Of a stretch of 64,000 nt of DNA, positions 17,266 to 24,603 are shown in pieces. Within the stretch, counting starts at the first letter, position 1, and every line of letters begins with the position of its first letter. Location of the stretch: the NCBI GenBank assembly GCA_021204045.1, contig JAJQAA010000039.1, positions 40,318-104,317 of the forward strand. Direction: 5' to 3'. This DNA is from Clostridiales bacterium. GTDB taxonomy: Bacteria > Bacillota > Clostridia > Lachnospirales > Lachnospiraceae. The notes beneath the pieces were generated by a model. The model worked only from the letters and a program-made list of their open reading frames with translations. It did no database searches and was not told where the DNA came from. Position numbers and translations under genes: made by a program.

Positions 17266-18939
17266 TTATGAATAGAACAGCCGGTTCACCGCGCTGAAAA
17301 TACCGCGCACAGACGCTCTTGTAATATTCGAGCTGATGCCGACGCCGTAGGTCACACGACCGGTCTCCTGATCCATCAGATGGATGTATGAGGCCGCCTG
17401 GGCGCTGGAACCGGCGCGAAGCGCGTGCTCACTGTAATCCAGCACCTTGATCTGGATGCCCAGCGTCTCTTCCAGGCCGCGCTGTACGGCATCGATCGGG
17501 CCATTGCCTACTCCCTCAAACGATTTTTCAATGCCATGATCCGTGTAAATCACCTTCGCCAAAGTCGCGTAAACATCCTTTTCAACTTCTGTATCCGTGA
17601 TCTGGCACTTACGGAAGTGCATCGGCTCCTTTTTGTCGAGGTAGTTTTTGCGGAACTCACTCATAATCTGCTCCGGAGCCACCTCGCCCTGTCGCTCGGA
17701 AATCTTCTGGATAATATCAGCGAACTCCTTGTGCATGCCCTTCGGCAGCCGGAATCCGTAAAACGTATCCATGACAAACGCGACGCCGCCCTTGCCGGAC
17801 TGGCTGTTGATACGGACGATCGGCTCGTAAACACGGCCGATATCAGACGGGTCGATCGGCAGATAGGGAACCTCCCAGTAATCGCCGCCACGCTCCTTCA
17901 GCGCCTGCATGCCCTTGCTGATCGCGTCCTGATGCGAACCGGAAAATGCGGTGAATACCAGCTTGCCCGCATATGGATGACGCTCATCGATATCCATCTT
18001 TGTGCAGCGCTCATATACCTCGGCAATCGCACGCACATCCTCAATCTCCAGTTTCGGATCGATCCCCTGCGAGAACATATTGTACGCCAGGGTAAGAATA
18101 TCCACATTACCCGTGCGCTCACCATTTCCGAACAACGTACCCTCGACGCGGTCCGCGCCCGCCAGCAGAGCCAGCTCCGTGGCCGCCACACCGGTGCCGC
18201 GGTCATTGTGCGGATGAACGCTGAGTACAATGCTGTCACGATCTTTGAAATGCCGATCCATCCACTCGATCTGATCCGCATAGACATTGGGCGTTGTCAT
18301 CTCCACTGTGGACGGCAGATTAAAAATAATCGGTCGTTCCGGCGTCGCCAGTCCCCAGGTGTCCTGAACCGCCGTGCAGACCTCAAGCACATAATCCAGC
18401 TCCGTACCGGTAAAGCTTTCCGGGGAATACTCCAGTAACATATCGCCGTCATAATCCGCCATGTATTTCTTAACCAGCTCAGTCCCGTCAATCGCGATCT
18501 GCTTCACTTCTTCTTTGCTCGCATGGAACACCACATCCCGCTGCAGAGTTGAGGTGGAATTGTAAATATGAACGACCACCTTCTTGATCCCCTGAATCGC
18601 CTCAAACGTGCGTTTGATCAGATGCTCACGGCACTGCACCAGCACCTGGATGCGCACGTCCTCCGGAATCATCCTGCGCTCCACCAGCTGACGCAGGAAA
18701 TCATACTCAATCTGGGACGCGGACGGGAAACCAACCTCGATTTCCTTAAAGCCCAGCTTCACCAGCATATTGAAGAACTCAATCTTTTCTTCCACGACCA
18801 TCGGCTCGACCAGAGCCTGATTGCCGTCGCGCAGATCCACGCTGCACCAGACCGGCGCTTTCTCAATCTGCCGGTTCGGCCACTCCCTCTCCGGATAGTC
18901 CACTACCGGCACTCGTTTGTACTTTTTATAATTCAACAT
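17266..18939 (-). CDS. leuA: 2-isopropylmalate synthase, long type
   Basis: This protein of about 557 residues catalyses the first committed step of leucine synthesis (2-ketoisovalerate plus acetyl-CoA). It has the DRE-TIM metallolyase signature in WCSVDLRDGNQALVEPM, the metal-binding VHPHNDRGTG near residue 240, and the GNGERTGNVDI motif. A C-terminal regulatory domain follows (VKDVYATLAKVIYTDHG region), where leucine feedback normally acts. It is the long LeuA form. The ATG at 18937-18939 is chosen because AGGAGG lies 10 bases upstream; the ATG three codons earlier sits too close to that site. No other leu or ilv gene adjoins it. Confidence 0.94.
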   Translation of the reverse strand: MLNYKKYKRVPVVDYPEREWPNRQIEKAPVWCSVDLRDGNQALVEPMVVEEKIEFFNMLVKLGFKEIEVGFPSASQIEYDFLRQLVERRMIPEDVRIQVLVQCREHLIKRTFEAIQGIKKVVVHIYNSTSTLQRDVVFHASKEEVKQIAIDGTELVKKYMADYDGDMLLEYSPESFTGTELDYVLEVCTAVQDTWGLATPERPIIFNLPSTVEMTTPNVYADQIEWMDRHFKDRDSIVLSVHPHNDRGTGVAATELALLAGADRVEGTLFGNGERTGNVDILTLAYNMFSQGIDPKLEIEDVRAIAEVYERCTKMDIDERHPYAGKLVFTAFSGSHQDAISKGMQALKERGGDYWEVPYLPIDPSDIGRVYEPIVRINSQSGKGGVAFVMDTFYGFRLPKGMHKEFADIIQKISERQGEVAPEQIMSEFRKNYLDKKEPMHFRKCQITDTEVEKDVYATLAKVIYTDHGIEKSFEGVGNGPIDAVQRGLEETLGIQIKVLDYSEHALRAGSSAQAASYIHLMDQETGRVTYGVGISSNITRASVRGIFSAVNRLFYS

Positions 18940-19139
18940 GTCAATCATTCCTCCTGAAAACTGTATTATGATTTTTCATTTACCGATACGTCTTGTAAAA
19001 ATCCGATATAAAATCCATCTACAGCTTCACAGTCGGTAAATCACACCATAGTGCTTGACAATAAACAGCGTCACTCGCCTTGTCTCAGCCCCATAATCGC
19101 ATCAGTCCTTTTCTTATAAATTCAGATAGCCGACGACAA
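18940..19139 (-). other. leuA leader with long-range stem, no known riboswitch
   Basis: About 200 bases precede leuA without a gene. On the minus strand TTTACCGA (complement of 19033-19040) can pair with TCGGTAAA (complement of 18979-18986) across about 46 bases. No T-box consensus (AGGGTGGNACCGCG) and no leucine-rich leader peptide were found. A regulatory role is possible but unproven. Confidence 0.3.
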
Positions 19140-19147
19140 TAAAAGTA

Positions 19148-19172
19148 TTCCCGGATGCGGCACATCCGGGAA
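19148..19172 (-). terminator. Terminator of the GntR-TRAP-UxuA operon
   Basis: On the minus strand TTCCCGGATG and CATCCGGGAA form a 10-bp stem followed by TACTTTTATT, about 70 bases after the stop of the mannonate-dehydratase-like gene. Confidence 0.7.
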
Positions 19173-19241
19173 CAATCGCTCGACCTCTCTGTCGCTATGT
19201 TTTCTCATTCTAACACACTTGGCGGCTCATGGCAAGTGATT

Positions 19242-20264
19242 TTACCAGGAAAATCCCGGACCTTCTTTCTTATCATCATAATCCATCATGGAGATCATCC
19301 CCTGAAGCTTCCCAATCTCATAGGCGCGCGCCCGATGTCCAAAGGGGGAATCGTGATCCATAATCGGCACATGATCTTCACAGACATATCCCTCGAAGCC
19401 AGATTTTCTCAGGAGACGCATCACCTTTGCCGGATCAAAATTCCCCTCGCCCAGATAGCATTCCCGGAAGTGATCCGGAGTTCCTATCACATCACGGAAA
19501 TGGACATAGAAAATCTTTCCCTTCGGGCCAAAATACCGGATAAACTGCTCTACCGCCTCAGCTCCTCCCATCTCAGAGCAACAGCCCAAACATAAATCAA
19601 TCCCCCAGGCAGGACTGTCCGTCTCCTTTTCCGCTCGAACATAACTCTCGAAGCTGTTAAATATCCTTGCTACGCCGGAAACTATGGATACCGGCGGATC
19701 GTCCGGATGGAGCGCCATTTTCACTCCCGCCTTTTCTGCTTCCGGCAGGATCGCTTTCATAAAATACTGATAATTTTTCCACATATCCTCCGGATCCGGG
19801 ATCTCCACATCGAGGCGTGCTTCATAATTGACGAGATTTCCATTTTCCCTGGCCACTTTATCACTATAGGCAGAGACCCTGGCACCGCCTCTCGTCTGTT
19901 CATTGTAAGAAGTACGCCATACAAAAGTCGGGGTAAAATGATACCCAAAATAAGGAATTCCCAATTTTCCAAAGCTGCGGATCAGCCCAATATAATTTTC
20001 AATCTGTTCATCCCGCCCGGGCAGGCCAAGCATGACCTTATCGTAAAACCGGATTGGAACGTTTTCAATGCAAACCAGCTTTACGCCACAGGCCTCCGTC
20101 ATTTCCTTATAGTTTTTAATATCCTCAAAGGCCCATGTTTTTTCTCCGGGAATATCCGGGGTATTGTATTGAATATCCGTAACTCCAAGCTGCAGAAAAT
20201 ACCGGATGGTTTCCTTGTCAATTGTATTTAGCTGACATCCCATTAATTTTATTTTTCCACTCAT
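19242..20264 (-). CDS. uxuA: Mannonate dehydratase-like sugar-acid enzyme (UxuA family)
   Basis: This 340-residue TIM-barrel protein has UxuA-family marks: KMALHPDDPPVS near residue 188, the metal-site region GIDLCLGCCSEMGG, FYVHFRDVIGT near residue 257 and VCEDHVPIMDHD near residue 300. UxuA removes water from D-mannonate to give 2-keto-3-deoxygluconate, a step in glucuronate breakdown. It is slightly shorter than E. coli UxuA, so a related sugar-acid dehydratase is possible. It is the last gene after gntR-dctPQM, so the TRAP system probably brings in its substrate or a precursor. An AAGGAG site precedes the ATG. Confidence 0.82.
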   Translation of the reverse strand: MSGKIKLMGCQLNTIDKETIRYFLQLGVTDIQYNTPDIPGEKTWAFEDIKNYKEMTEACGVKLVCIENVPIRFYDKVMLGLPGRDEQIENYIGLIRSFGKLGIPYFGYHFTPTFVWRTSYNEQTRGGARVSAYSDKVARENGNLVNYEARLDVEIPDPEDMWKNYQYFMKAILPEAEKAGVKMALHPDDPPVSIVSGVARIFNSFESYVRAEKETDSPAWGIDLCLGCCSEMGGAEAVEQFIRYFGPKGKIFYVHFRDVIGTPDHFRECYLGEGNFDPAKVMRLLRKSGFEGYVCEDHVPIMDHDSPFGHRARAYEIGKLQGMISMMDYDDKKEGPGFSW

Positions 20265-20294
20265 ATTGATCTCCTTATAAATCTTATGCCTAAT

Positions 20295-21569
20295 CTATAG
20301 TCCCGTAAGCAGAAGCGTGATGCCAGGAAACAAATTGATCAGAACCAGAACGCCCAGAAGCGCTACATAATATGGCATTACCGCTTTAAATGCCCGGTCA
20401 AAGGATATCCCTCCGATTTTTGCCATGACAAAAAGGCATAATGCCATCGGCGGCGTTAACATTCCGATCATCAGAAGAAGAATCATAATAACGCCAAACT
20501 GCACCGGACTCATCCCTATAGCACGAACAATCGGCATAAGAACCGGAAGGGTGACGAGAAGAGCTGATGTAGTCTCCATGAATGTCCCTACAAACAGTAA
20601 GAACAGATTAATCAACAGGAGAATCAGCCACGGGTTACTGGTCATACTGAACAAAAGGTCGGCACTCCGCTCCGCCACCTTCTCTGTTCCGATCATCCAT
20701 GCGAACACAGTTCCCGTCGCGATTAAAAGCATTACCATGCCAATGCTCTTGATGGAATTTTTCATAATTCCCATCAGGCTCTTCCAGGTCATCTCACGGT
20801 AAATAAACACTCCTAGAAACAGTGAATAAGCCGCAGCAATCGCCGCCGTCTCCGTTGGAGTGGCGACCCCGGTGAGCATTCCGACAATCAAAATTACCGG
20901 AGAGAGAAGTGCCCAAAATGCCTCCCGGAACGCTGCCCATATCTCACTCAGATTCGCTCTTTGGCTTTTTGGGTAATTTCTTTTCTTTGATATCAGGTAG
21001 ACAACGAGCATCATAAATCCCGCCATCAGAACACCTGTCGGAATCCCGGCCAGAAACAGTGCGCCGATTGATGTCCCGCTCATGATCCCATAAAGTACCA
21101 TCGGACTACTGGGAGGAATAATCGGCCCTATCGTCGAGGAAGCCGCTGTAATTCCAACTGAAAAATCCGGGTCATAGCCCGCGTCTACCATGGCTTTAAT
21201 TTCTACATTCCCAAGGCCGGCCGCATCCGCGATTGCTGAACCGGAAACTCCGGCAAAAAATACACTTGACAGAATATTAACATGTCCCAGCCCTCCCGTA
21301 ATATGTCCGACCAGCACATTCGCAAAGCGAAACAGACGCTTGGTAATCCCGGAGCTGTTCATCAGCTCTCCAACGAGAATAAAGAAAGGGGCGGCCATAA
21401 TCGTGTAGGAAGCGGATCCACTCACCATTGCCTGTGGGATAAATGTGGACGGGACGGAATTCGTCAGGAGCGCATAGGCCAAAGTAGTAACCAACATACA
21501 GAAAGCTGCCGGTACACGGATTAACAGTAATACCAGAAACAATACAATAATACATATTCCTGTTGTCAT
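20295..21569 (-). CDS. dctM: TRAP transporter large permease DctM (operon 2)
   Basis: This 424-residue polytopic protein has DctM motifs: APFFILVGELMNSSGITKR near residue 59, GVSGSAIADAAGLG near residue 106, TAASSTIGPIIPPSSPMVLYG and GMLTPPMALCLFVM near the end. Its start overlaps the DctQ stop by 4 bases (ATGA), so translation is coupled. The position before a mannonate-dehydratase-like gene suggests uptake of a hexuronate or aldonate. Confidence 0.95.
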   Translation of the reverse strand: MTTGICIIVLFLVLLLIRVPAAFCMLVTTLAYALLTNSVPSTFIPQAMVSGSASYTIMAAPFFILVGELMNSSGITKRLFRFANVLVGHITGGLGHVNILSSVFFAGVSGSAIADAAGLGNVEIKAMVDAGYDPDFSVGITAASSTIGPIIPPSSPMVLYGIMSGTSIGALFLAGIPTGVLMAGFMMLVVYLISKKRNYPKSQRANLSEIWAAFREAFWALLSPVILIVGMLTGVATPTETAAIAAAYSLFLGVFIYREMTWKSLMGIMKNSIKSIGMVMLLIATGTVFAWMIGTEKVAERSADLLFSMTSNPWLILLLINLFLLFVGTFMETTSALLVTLPVLMPIVRAIGMSPVQFGVIMILLLMIGMLTPPMALCLFVMAKIGGISFDRAFKAVMPYYVALLGVLVLINLFPGITLLLTGL

Positions 21570-22144
21570 TTCCTTTCCCCTCCTCTTTCTTCTGAACCCA
21601 GCACTTCCTCCATCAGTTTTCTTCCACTTTCCAGTTCCTTTCCGATTTGCTCATCAGAATCTACTACTACGCCTTCAATACTTCTTCGGGAAATGCAGCG
21701 GATAAGAGCATCTATCAGGAACAGAACCATGATCGCACTGCATACCGGCACGGCCAGATAAATCATTCCTCTTGGAATATGGGTTATTGGCAAAATTGTC
21801 TTCATCTGGCGAAGCGAAAGTCCATAACCGTAGTATGTCATATAGCCTGTGAGAAATATCAGCACAAGGATGGTGACCAGATTGAGCCAATATTTGACGC
21901 GCCGTGGCATTTTATTAAAGAAAAAATCCACCGCCACATGACCGCAATGACGGACCGCATAAGCAGCTGCAAGAAACGTAAGCCAGGCCATCATTAGAAC
22001 ACATAATTCCTCAATCTGCATAAAGGAAAACCGGAACAGGTTACGACAAATTACCTGCGTCAGAACCATGGCAACCAGTAACGCGGTGAGGATACAGGAT
22101 GCCGTGAAAACGAATTTATCTAAAAAGTCTGTTATATATTTCAT
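21566..22144 (-). CDS. dctQ: TRAP transporter small permease DctQ (operon 2)
   Basis: This 192-residue protein has four hydrophobic segments and the DctQ pattern (FRFSFMQIEELCVLMMAWL; VAVDFFFNKMP; YLAVPVCSAIMVLFLIDAL). The C-terminal tail of about 45 charged residues is longer than in the operon 1 protein. It lies after the terminator-like hairpin that separates the binding-protein gene from the membrane genes. Confidence 0.93.
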   Translation of the reverse strand: MKYITDFLDKFVFTASCILTALLVAMVLTQVICRNLFRFSFMQIEELCVLMMAWLTFLAAAYAVRHCGHVAVDFFFNKMPRRVKYWLNLVTILVLIFLTGYMTYYGYGLSLRQMKTILPITHIPRGMIYLAVPVCSAIMVLFLIDALIRCISRRSIEGVVVDSDEQIGKELESGRKLMEEVLGSEERGGERK

Positions 22145-22221
22145 GTTTTTCCTTTCTGAATAATAACACAGCCTGCATTCAGCACTGAATCTGTCTGATG
22201 AAACAAGAGCCTTTTTATTGG

Positions 22222-22255
22222 GTATAAAAAGGGAAGCAGCTGCCTGCTTCCCTTC
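22222..22255 (-). terminator. Terminator or attenuator between dctP and dctQ (operon 2)
   Basis: On the minus strand GGGAAGCAG pairs with CTGCTTCCC around a 4-base loop and is followed by TTTTTAT. It looks like a full intrinsic terminator placed inside the operon. Read-through would give fewer membrane subunits than binding protein. Confidence 0.75.
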
Positions 22256-22267
22256 TCCGGCTATCTG

Positions 22268-23374
22268 CTATAAGTTCTGAATAATATCCCAGCCGCCTTC
22301 CGCCCAGGTATCCTTAAATTTTTCCAACACCGGTTCTATAATCTTCTCTTTAAACGCATCAATATCGATCTGGTCAGCCGGAATCACAGTCATCCCCTTC
22401 TCTTCCAGCTCCGCGATATACTGGACATCCTGTTCGGCTCCCTTTTCATTAAACAGATCATACCCTTTTTGCGCCGCTTCAGTTACCCATCCTTTCTCTT
22501 CCTCTGAAAGAGTCTCATACCAGCCGTCATTGACATGGAACAGATATGCACCATATTGATGCCCTGTCAGCATCAGATACTTCTGAACGCCATAAAAACC
22601 GCCCTGCATAATCATGTCTGTCGGATTCTCCTGTGCATCCGCGGCTCCTGTCTGAAGTGCGCTGTACAGTTCGCCAAAAGCGATTGGCACTATAGAAGCG
22701 CCGCATGCCTGCCAGGAAGCCACCACTCCTTCTACACTGGGCGTACGGAATTTAAGGCCAACCATATCATCCGGACTTGTGATTTCCTTATTGGCTGTAA
22801 TATACCTTGGTGTGCGGACAGCTACGGCATCCGTAACCAACGCGTGAACACCGTACTGCTCGCTCATCTTGTCGTTCAATCCATAATCATTCTCCAACAT
22901 TTTCCAGTATTTCTGTACATGCTCTGCATCACGGAAACAAAACGCCACATTACCATAACCCAGCCATTCCGGCAATACCCAGGTTGCCAGCATATCCGAA
23001 GTCAGATACACATCAAAGTTTCCCTCAGACAAACCGATACACAGATCCTCATCGTTGGTTCCCACCTGGCCGGTCAGATAACGTTCTACGGCGATCGTCC
23101 CGCCAGAAAGCTCCTCCATGGTATCACAGAACGCATTTCCCATGTCCAGAGAAAGACCGCTTAAATTTCCTACTACACGGATTGTCTTTTCTGCTGCTGC
23201 CGTTTCACTCTCACTCTCTGCCGCTTCTGTCTCCTGTTGCACCGCGGCTGTCGTTTCCTGCTGTGCCGCTGTTGTTTCCTGCGGTACAGAAAGGTTTCCG
23301 CACCCGATCAGTGACAGTGCCATCCCTACAGATACCATCCACGCGATACCACGCGCTTTGTTGTTTAATTTCAT
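22268..23374 (-). CDS. dctP: TRAP transporter substrate-binding lipoprotein DctP (operon 2)
   Basis: This 368-residue protein has a signal peptide with lipobox LIGC (cysteine 25), then a low-complexity Glu/Thr/Gln linker to about residue 60. The DctP fold follows: TIRVVGNLSGLSLDMGN, TMEELSGGTIAVERYLTGQVG, GLKFRTPSVEGVVASWQACG and AFGELYSALQTGAADAQENP. The arginine in the KFRTP segment is the usual carboxylate ligand. It lies directly after gntR. Confidence 0.94.
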   Translation of the reverse strand: MKLNNKARGIAWMVSVGMALSLIGCGNLSVPQETTAAQQETTAAVQQETEAAESESETAAAEKTIRVVGNLSGLSLDMGNAFCDTMEELSGGTIAVERYLTGQVGTNDEDLCIGLSEGNFDVYLTSDMLATWVLPEWLGYGNVAFCFRDAEHVQKYWKMLENDYGLNDKMSEQYGVHALVTDAVAVRTPRYITANKEITSPDDMVGLKFRTPSVEGVVASWQACGASIVPIAFGELYSALQTGAADAQENPTDMIMQGGFYGVQKYLMLTGHQYGAYLFHVNDGWYETLSEEEKGWVTEAAQKGYDLFNEKGAEQDVQYIAELEEKGMTVIPADQIDIDAFKEKIIEPVLEKFKDTWAEGGWDIIQNL

Positions 23375-23419
23375 ATCATTCTCCCTGTTCCGGGGAACGC
23401 GTGGATTCTCTTCCGTTGA

Positions 23420-24115
23420 TTAATGGACTCTCTTTCCGCCACGTTCTCCCTTTTCCCGTAACCCGCTTAGATAGATATCCCTGGAATCCTGTAACAAATG
23501 CTGTTCAATAACCTGTTCGACATCCGGCTGTTTATGTATAATTGCATCAACTAATGCCTTATGGCTCTGGAACGCCCTTTCTCCGTCCACATAATCTCCG
23601 TTCATCTCCATAATCATCTGAAGGACTGATGAGAGAGATTTCCAGGCGTTAAAAATAGCCTTGTTTTCGGAACATTTCATAATTGCCACATGCACATCAT
23701 AGCCGAGTGCTGCCATTTTCACAGAATCACAGAGTTCCCCCTTATCTCGTTCCAGTTTTAACTGATTTAAAACCTCAAGAATCGGGGCGTAGTTTACAAA
23801 ATCTTTTTCCTGCAAAATCAGAACCGCCTTCTTTTCCAACTCCAATCTCAGATCATAGATATCATCAATATCCTTGTTGGAAAGACCGACAACCTTTGTC
23901 CGCCCATTCTGTTCCGAAGCAACCAGACCCTCTGCCTCAAGCTGCTGCAGGGCGCATCTGACCGGGCCGCGGCTGACATTCATACGTTTGCTGAGTGCAA
24001 CCTCGCCGAGAAATTCTCCTTCCTTCAGTTCTCCGGATAATATCTCATACCGGAGTGTAGACAGAATGTCTTTTGCAATTAAAGATCTTTGTAAAGGGGA
24101 TGATAATGAGCTCAT
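23420..24115 (-). CDS. GntR-family (FCD subfamily) transcriptional regulator
   Basis: This regulator of about 231 residues has an N-terminal winged helix-turn-helix (LKEGEFLGEVALSKRMNVS; RGPVRCALQQLEAEGLV) and an all-helical C-terminal FCD ligand domain (IDDIYDLRLELEKKAVLIL; HVAIMKCSENKAIFNAW; HKALVDAIIHKQPD). FCD regulators typically sense sugar acids or other carboxylates, which fits the downstream TRAP and UxuA genes. The ATG at 24113-24115 is chosen because AAAGGAG lies just upstream; the ATG seven codons earlier coincides with the predicted transcription start. It is probably autoregulated through the palindromes over its promoter. Confidence 0.9.
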   Translation of the reverse strand: MSSLSSPLQRSLIAKDILSTLRYEILSGELKEGEFLGEVALSKRMNVSRGPVRCALQQLEAEGLVASEQNGRTKVVGLSNKDIDDIYDLRLELEKKAVLILQEKDFVNYAPILEVLNQLKLERDKGELCDSVKMAALGYDVHVAIMKCSENKAIFNAWKSLSSVLQMIMEMNGDYVDGERAFQSHKALVDAIIHKQPDVEQVIEQHLLQDSRDIYLSGLREKGERGGKRVH

Positions 24116-24139
24116 AATCGTTACTCCTTTATGCATTGT

Positions 24140-24168
24140 ATTATAATGGGCAAATCCAAGTTTGTCAA
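24140..24168 (-). promoter_or_regulatory. Full-consensus promoter of gntR-dctPQM-uxuA
   Basis: On the minus strand TTGACA (24163-24168) and TATAAT (24140-24145) are separated by exactly 17 bp, a perfect consensus promoter. Such a strong promoter normally needs tight repression, and a tandem palindrome abuts the -35. Confidence 0.85.
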
Positions 24169-24208
24169 CATTTTTATTATAAATGTTGACATTTTTATTA
24201 TAAATGTT
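24167..24208. promoter_or_regulatory. Tandem palindromic operator-like repeats at the gntR promoter
   Basis: The 20-bp sequence ACATTTTTATTATAAATGTT occurs twice without mismatch, at 24168-24187 and 24189-24208, a 21-bp period of two helical turns. Each copy is an inverted repeat with arms ACATTT and AAATGT. The first copy overlaps the -35. This is the layout expected for cooperative binding of a dimeric repressor, most simply the GntR protein itself. Confidence 0.75.
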
Positions 24209-24272
24209 TTCATTTTAAAAAATCCCAGACCGGCTGTATGGGCTGCGTACCCGCTACGCGCAGACCGATCCT

Positions 24273-24569
24273 TTATTCCGCAATCACTCCGATCCGCACA
24301 AACACCGGATAAAGATACGAAGCTCCGAATACGCCGAGCTTCTTCGGGCCGCTCACGCCGCCCTGCCTGGCACGCTCGAAGGCAATTTTTATGCTGCTTT
24401 TCGTGATAGTCTTTTCCTTGCGGTCGACCTTCATCTCGCCACCATGAATCGTGTAGCTGTATTCCAGCCCTTTTGCAGTATAAAATGGACAGGACTGGAA
24501 TCGCAGTAACGCTGACCACAGATCTTCAAACGTCATCTCTTCCATCCTGTCCATTTTTCCCGCCCACAT
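24273..24569 (-). CDS. Small hypothetical protein
   Basis: This 98-residue soluble protein has no motif I recognise. It starts acidic (MEEMTFEDLWSALLRF), then has a basic segment (MKVDRKEKTITKSSIKIAFERA) and a glycine-rich, hydrophobic end. The reading frame has the codon habits of neighbouring genes and no strong overlapping rival, so it is probably real. It lies 34 bases after glmS on the same strand; the true start may be one of the internal methionines at residues 6, 9 or 12. Confidence 0.6.
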   Translation of the reverse strand: MWAGKMDRMEEMTFEDLWSALLRFQSCPFYTAKGLEYSYTIHGGEMKVDRKEKTITKSSIKIAFERARQGGVSGPKKLGVFGASYLYPVFVRIGVIAE

Positions 24570-24603
24570 TTATTCTACGCACACGTTCATTCTACAGTCA
24601 CAT

